From positions 1 to 23,650 of the IMG/VR virus record IMGVR_UViG_3300025286_001551: 23,650 nucleotides of DNA; one strand, given 5' to 3'. The notes below the pieces were generated by a model that saw only the letters and a program-made list of their open reading frames with translations, did no database searches and had not been told where the DNA came from. Within the stretch, counting starts at the first letter, position 1; every line of letters starts with the position of its first letter. This stretch comes from a virus. The position numbers and the translations under genes were made by a program. Below are positions 21,020 through 23,650 of this stretch, in pieces.

Positions 21020-23650
21020 TTAGTCTAATGGGGTTGGCTCTATGGGGGTATGGTCAATCTTAGCCTTCAACCATACTATATTTTCATAAACTGAAGACTT
21101 ATCATCATTATTCCCCAACCAATTTTGAGATCTATAATTCTTTAGTCTAGGGTATAATTTATTAACAGATTCATCAGAGGAGGGTTTACCTACACTTAAC
21201 GCAGAACTAAACTCATTAAAATTTCTACACTCTCTATGTAGATACTTCATCATGGGTATCTCCATCCTATCATAAACCTCGTACCAATTAATAGTATTAT
21301 TAGAAGGTATTACATAATCATCTTTCATAGCTTTAGCCAGCCTGTAAACCTCTCTTACACCAAAAGCTGGTCTGGGTAATGTAGGTTCACCTTCATTATA
21401 AAGATTATTATCAGCTATAGATTTAGTATTCATAGAATATTGTACAGCCTGTGTATTCTCAACAGTGGGGTTTATCCCCCTTCCTGGGTACGCTAATCTT
21501 TCTTTTAGGAAAATGGGATCCCAAGTATCTAATTTGTCAGGATTATAATCTAACACTATTTTCAATTCTCTCATACCGTAACCTACAGACTTAGATATAG
21601 CGTGAGTCAGAATATTCTCCGTTCTGTCAGAGGGGTAGGCTACTATGGTCTGTACAGGACCCCTTCTAGGGATTATTGGGAGTCCACCATTATCGTAAGA
21701 AGCTTCATCGAATAAATCTAATACAAAATCTTTGGATATAACCTCGATAGTTCCATCATTTTGCCAGTAACTAGCTATAGGATCTTCAGCGTTAAAATAA
21801 AACTCCAGGTAGGGGAATGCTGCTCCCGACCCTTCCGTATTTACCCAGGCATTCCTTGCGTCTACATCTGTTTCATACTTATAAGTAGCTTTACTTTTAC
21901 GTATAAAAGGATTATCTCTAGGCATATCTTCTACATCCTGTAGAGTAAACATATAAAAATCTTTTCGCTTATTAGAAATACCATATTTTTCATCTACTCT
22001 TGAGGAGGCATCAGTAGTAACTTTCATAGTAAAATCATACTCATCCCCAAGTATATACATTAGTTTTTGTAATACCTCAAGACTAAGTATTCCTGCTCTA
22101 TCAATTAAACTCTTAACGGGTATTTCTGCTATCCCCCCGTCTGATAAAGTAACTCTCTGTAAATCACCATTACTCATAACTAATGTACCATCCCCGTCTA
22201 GAACTATGGTATCCTTAATATCATAATATAAAATAGTAGTAGTACCATCAGAGGTAGTTATAGGAAGACCCTTCTCTAAATCAGGAGCCAAAGTCTTCCA
22301 AGTCCTAATACGCTCCGCTACTCTAACTTCGGTATAGTTATCAAATTTAAGAGGCCATATAGATTCGGTGGCTAACTGTATAGCTGCTGCCTCATTAGCT
22401 ATAGTGCCTGTACGAGTAGTAAGAATTTTAGTAACCTCCACCTCATCTTGGTTATAACCCACTCTAACTCTTTGAGCATCAACATCCACCATCCTATCTG
22501 CAACATGAAGCCAATCCGTAATATCTAAAGTATCCACTTTATTAAGTACTATTAAATTTCTAACGGTCCTTATAAATTCTTTTGTTATTGTTCTTCCAGT
22601 TGAATCTTTAGCCTTATTTAATCTTTCAATAATACTATCATGTATACTTTTTACTAAATTTTTAGTATTTAAATCAGTAAAAGGTCTATCACTAAATCTA
22701 ATTTGTTTATTAATGATATCCACAGTAGCTTTAATACCTACATGAACTATATCTTTAAATAAATCACCTCTTAAATTTCCTCTAGGAACTCCTACAAAAG
22801 TTCTACTGTTTTCAAATTTTGTGTTGTTAACATACTTTTGGTATACAGGATCCGTGTTACCATCTACACCATAAATTTTTTCGTAAGCAGTCTTCCCACC
22901 ATAAAGAGCATACCCATCATCAACAGGTTCCTCTACTTCCTCTACTACATCCTCCTCTCCTGGACCCCCTTCCCTCGTACTGGGGTCGCACTCCTCACCA
23001 GCTAATATACACTCAGCCTGAGTCTCATAACAGGTTGGAGGAGCAAGAGGTTTTAAAATACACGCCCCATTTACCATATGCTTCTCACATGAAATGCTTG
23101 GCTCACAATTAAGATCTGGTCCTCCTATAACTATAGTTTCCCTATCCTCTATGGGCATTATACATAAATATCCATCAGGACACCCAGCACATGCTGTGTC
23201 ACATGCATCTTTTGTTAGATAATGATCAGCTTTAGAACCGTTATAAATACCATTGGGGCACCCTTCAGGGGCTATATCACAATTATCACCTTTTAAAGTA
23301 ACTTCGGTACATAGATGATAACTTCCCCCTTCCAACCTAGTACATTTCCATGCTTGACAAGTTAACTCTTCTTTACAGGTAGCATCACAACTAGGCTTAT
23401 CACTATATACCGTTTCACCACCAACTTGACAAGTTAATCCTGGGCTTGAAATGCACTCCTTAAGAATATTGAAAAAGTTAGGGCACTCCCAATCACCAAC
23501 CATAGTGCCATCACAATCCCCTTCCGCTAGAGGGTCGCACTCCTTGTCCTTACAAATGTAACCAGGGCACTCAGCACCACCAGTACACAATTGATCACCC
23601 GCAAAGTCAGCAGCTATACAGCTTTGGGGATCTTTGTATGCCCCCAAACA
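21020..23650 (-). CDS. Large cysteine-rich tail/baseplate-associated protein (partial, 5' end beyond window)
   Basis: The frame is open to the right edge, so the start is missing; a TTG at 23647 is not taken as a start. In the visible ~876 residues, the first 220 hold 26 cysteines and the other ~655 only one. The cysteine part repeats Tyr-x5-Cys four times (Tyr4, 81, 143, 207 counted from 23647), with Cys-x3-Cys following twice, and Cys-x4/5-[Tyr/Trp]-x-Cys pairs between: a tandem disulfide- or metal-bound module. An acidic linker (EEDVVEEVEEPVDD) leads to a long mixed domain I do not recognise. Being directly before PAAR, it is likely a baseplate, hub or adsorption protein. T4 gp6 is about the size of the C-terminal part, but I see no clear match. 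Confidence 0.85.
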   Translation of the reverse strand, partial: CLGAYKDPQSCIAADFAGDQLCTGGAECPGYICKDKECDPLAEGDCDGTMVGDWECPNFFNILKECISSPGLTCQVGGETVYSDKPSCDATCKEELTCQAWKCTRLEGGSYHLCTEVTLKGDNCDIAPEGCPNGIYNGSKADHYLTKDACDTACAGCPDGYLCIMPIEDRETIVIGGPDLNCEPSISCEKHMVNGACILKPLAPPTCYETQAECILAGEECDPSTREGGPGEEDVVEEVEEPVDDGYALYGGKTAYEKIYGVDGNTDPVYQKYVNNTKFENSRTFVGVPRGNLRGDLFKDIVHVGIKATVDIINKQIRFSDRPFTDLNTKNLVKSIHDSIIERLNKAKDSTGRTITKEFIRTVRNLIVLNKVDTLDITDWLHVADRMVDVDAQRVRVGYNQDEVEVTKILTTRTGTIANEAAAIQLATESIWPLKFDNYTEVRVAERIRTWKTLAPDLEKGLPITTSDGTTTILYYDIKDTIVLDGDGTLVMSNGDLQRVTLSDGGIAEIPVKSLIDRAGILSLEVLQKLMYILGDEYDFTMKVTTDASSRVDEKYGISNKRKDFYMFTLQDVEDMPRDNPFIRKSKATYKYETDVDARNAWVNTEGSGAAFPYLEFYFNAEDPIASYWQNDGTIEVISKDFVLDLFDEASYDNGGLPIIPRRGPVQTIVAYPSDRTENILTHAISKSVGYGMRELKIVLDYNPDKLDTWDPIFLKERLAYPGRGINPTVENTQAVQYSMNTKSIADNNLYNEGEPTLPRPAFGVREVYRLAKAMKDDYVIPSNNTINWYEVYDRMEIPMMKYLHRECRNFNEFSSALSVGKPSSDESVNKLYPRLKNYRSQNWLGNNDDKSSVYENIVWLKAKIDHTPIEPTPLD

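Overview
This window is part of the genome of a contractile-tailed (myovirus-type) double-stranded DNA phage, AT-rich and very densely packed, with two convergent plus-strand genes inside a long minus-strand gene array. The structural genes belong to the T4-type morphogenesis set in T4-like order (prohead core proteins, prohead protease, scaffold, major capsid protein, neck proteins, tail sheath, tail tube, PAAR tip). The replication genes are of a different kind: a family A DNA polymerase with a uracil-DNA-glycosylase-like front end, as in SPO1-type phages, next to T4-like gp47/gp46 recombination nuclease subunits and a ribonucleotide reductase that looks like class II. No integrase, repressor, transposon, CRISPR array or tRNA was seen. 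The host cannot be read from the sequence; an uncultured aquatic or marine T4-superfamily relative is only a guess.

Region 1 (1-6091, minus strand, read right to left) is a replication, recombination and nucleotide operon whose genes all overlap by 1-17 bases: UDG-like/exonuclease piece, exonuclease/thumb piece, polymerase piece, gp47 (Mre11/SbcD-like), gp46 (Rad50/SbcC-like) and a ribonucleotide reductase that runs off the left edge. One ancestral polymerase is spread over three reading frames joined at GTG starts.

Region 2 (6072-7656) holds a plus-strand gp55-like late sigma factor, two small minus-strand genes (one resembling a thioredoxin fold without cysteines) and a plus-strand PD-(D/E)xK nuclease likely to act as a Holliday-junction resolvase.

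Region 3 (7642-23650, minus strand) is the virion module. In order of transcription it has: a cysteine-rich tail or baseplate protein (cut by the right edge), a PAAR tip protein, three small head-core-type proteins, the prohead protease with a long basic tail, a coiled-coil scaffold, the major capsid protein followed by a strong hairpin terminator, a small Lys-rich protein, two neck proteins, a tail-completion protein, a 58-residue protein, the tail sheath, the tail tube, and a large unrecognised protein whose N-terminus carries a T4-type prohead-protease cleavage motif.

Four of the five minus-strand gaps longer than 50 bases hold a 7-of-8 match to the T4 late promoter TATAAATA, and the fifth a 6-of-8 match. 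The window also encodes a gp55-like sigma factor, so a T4-style late transcription circuit is the simplest reading. The most unusual items are the three-piece polymerase with its Fe-S cysteine-bearing UDG-like front end, and the repeating cysteine module of the tail protein at the right edge.
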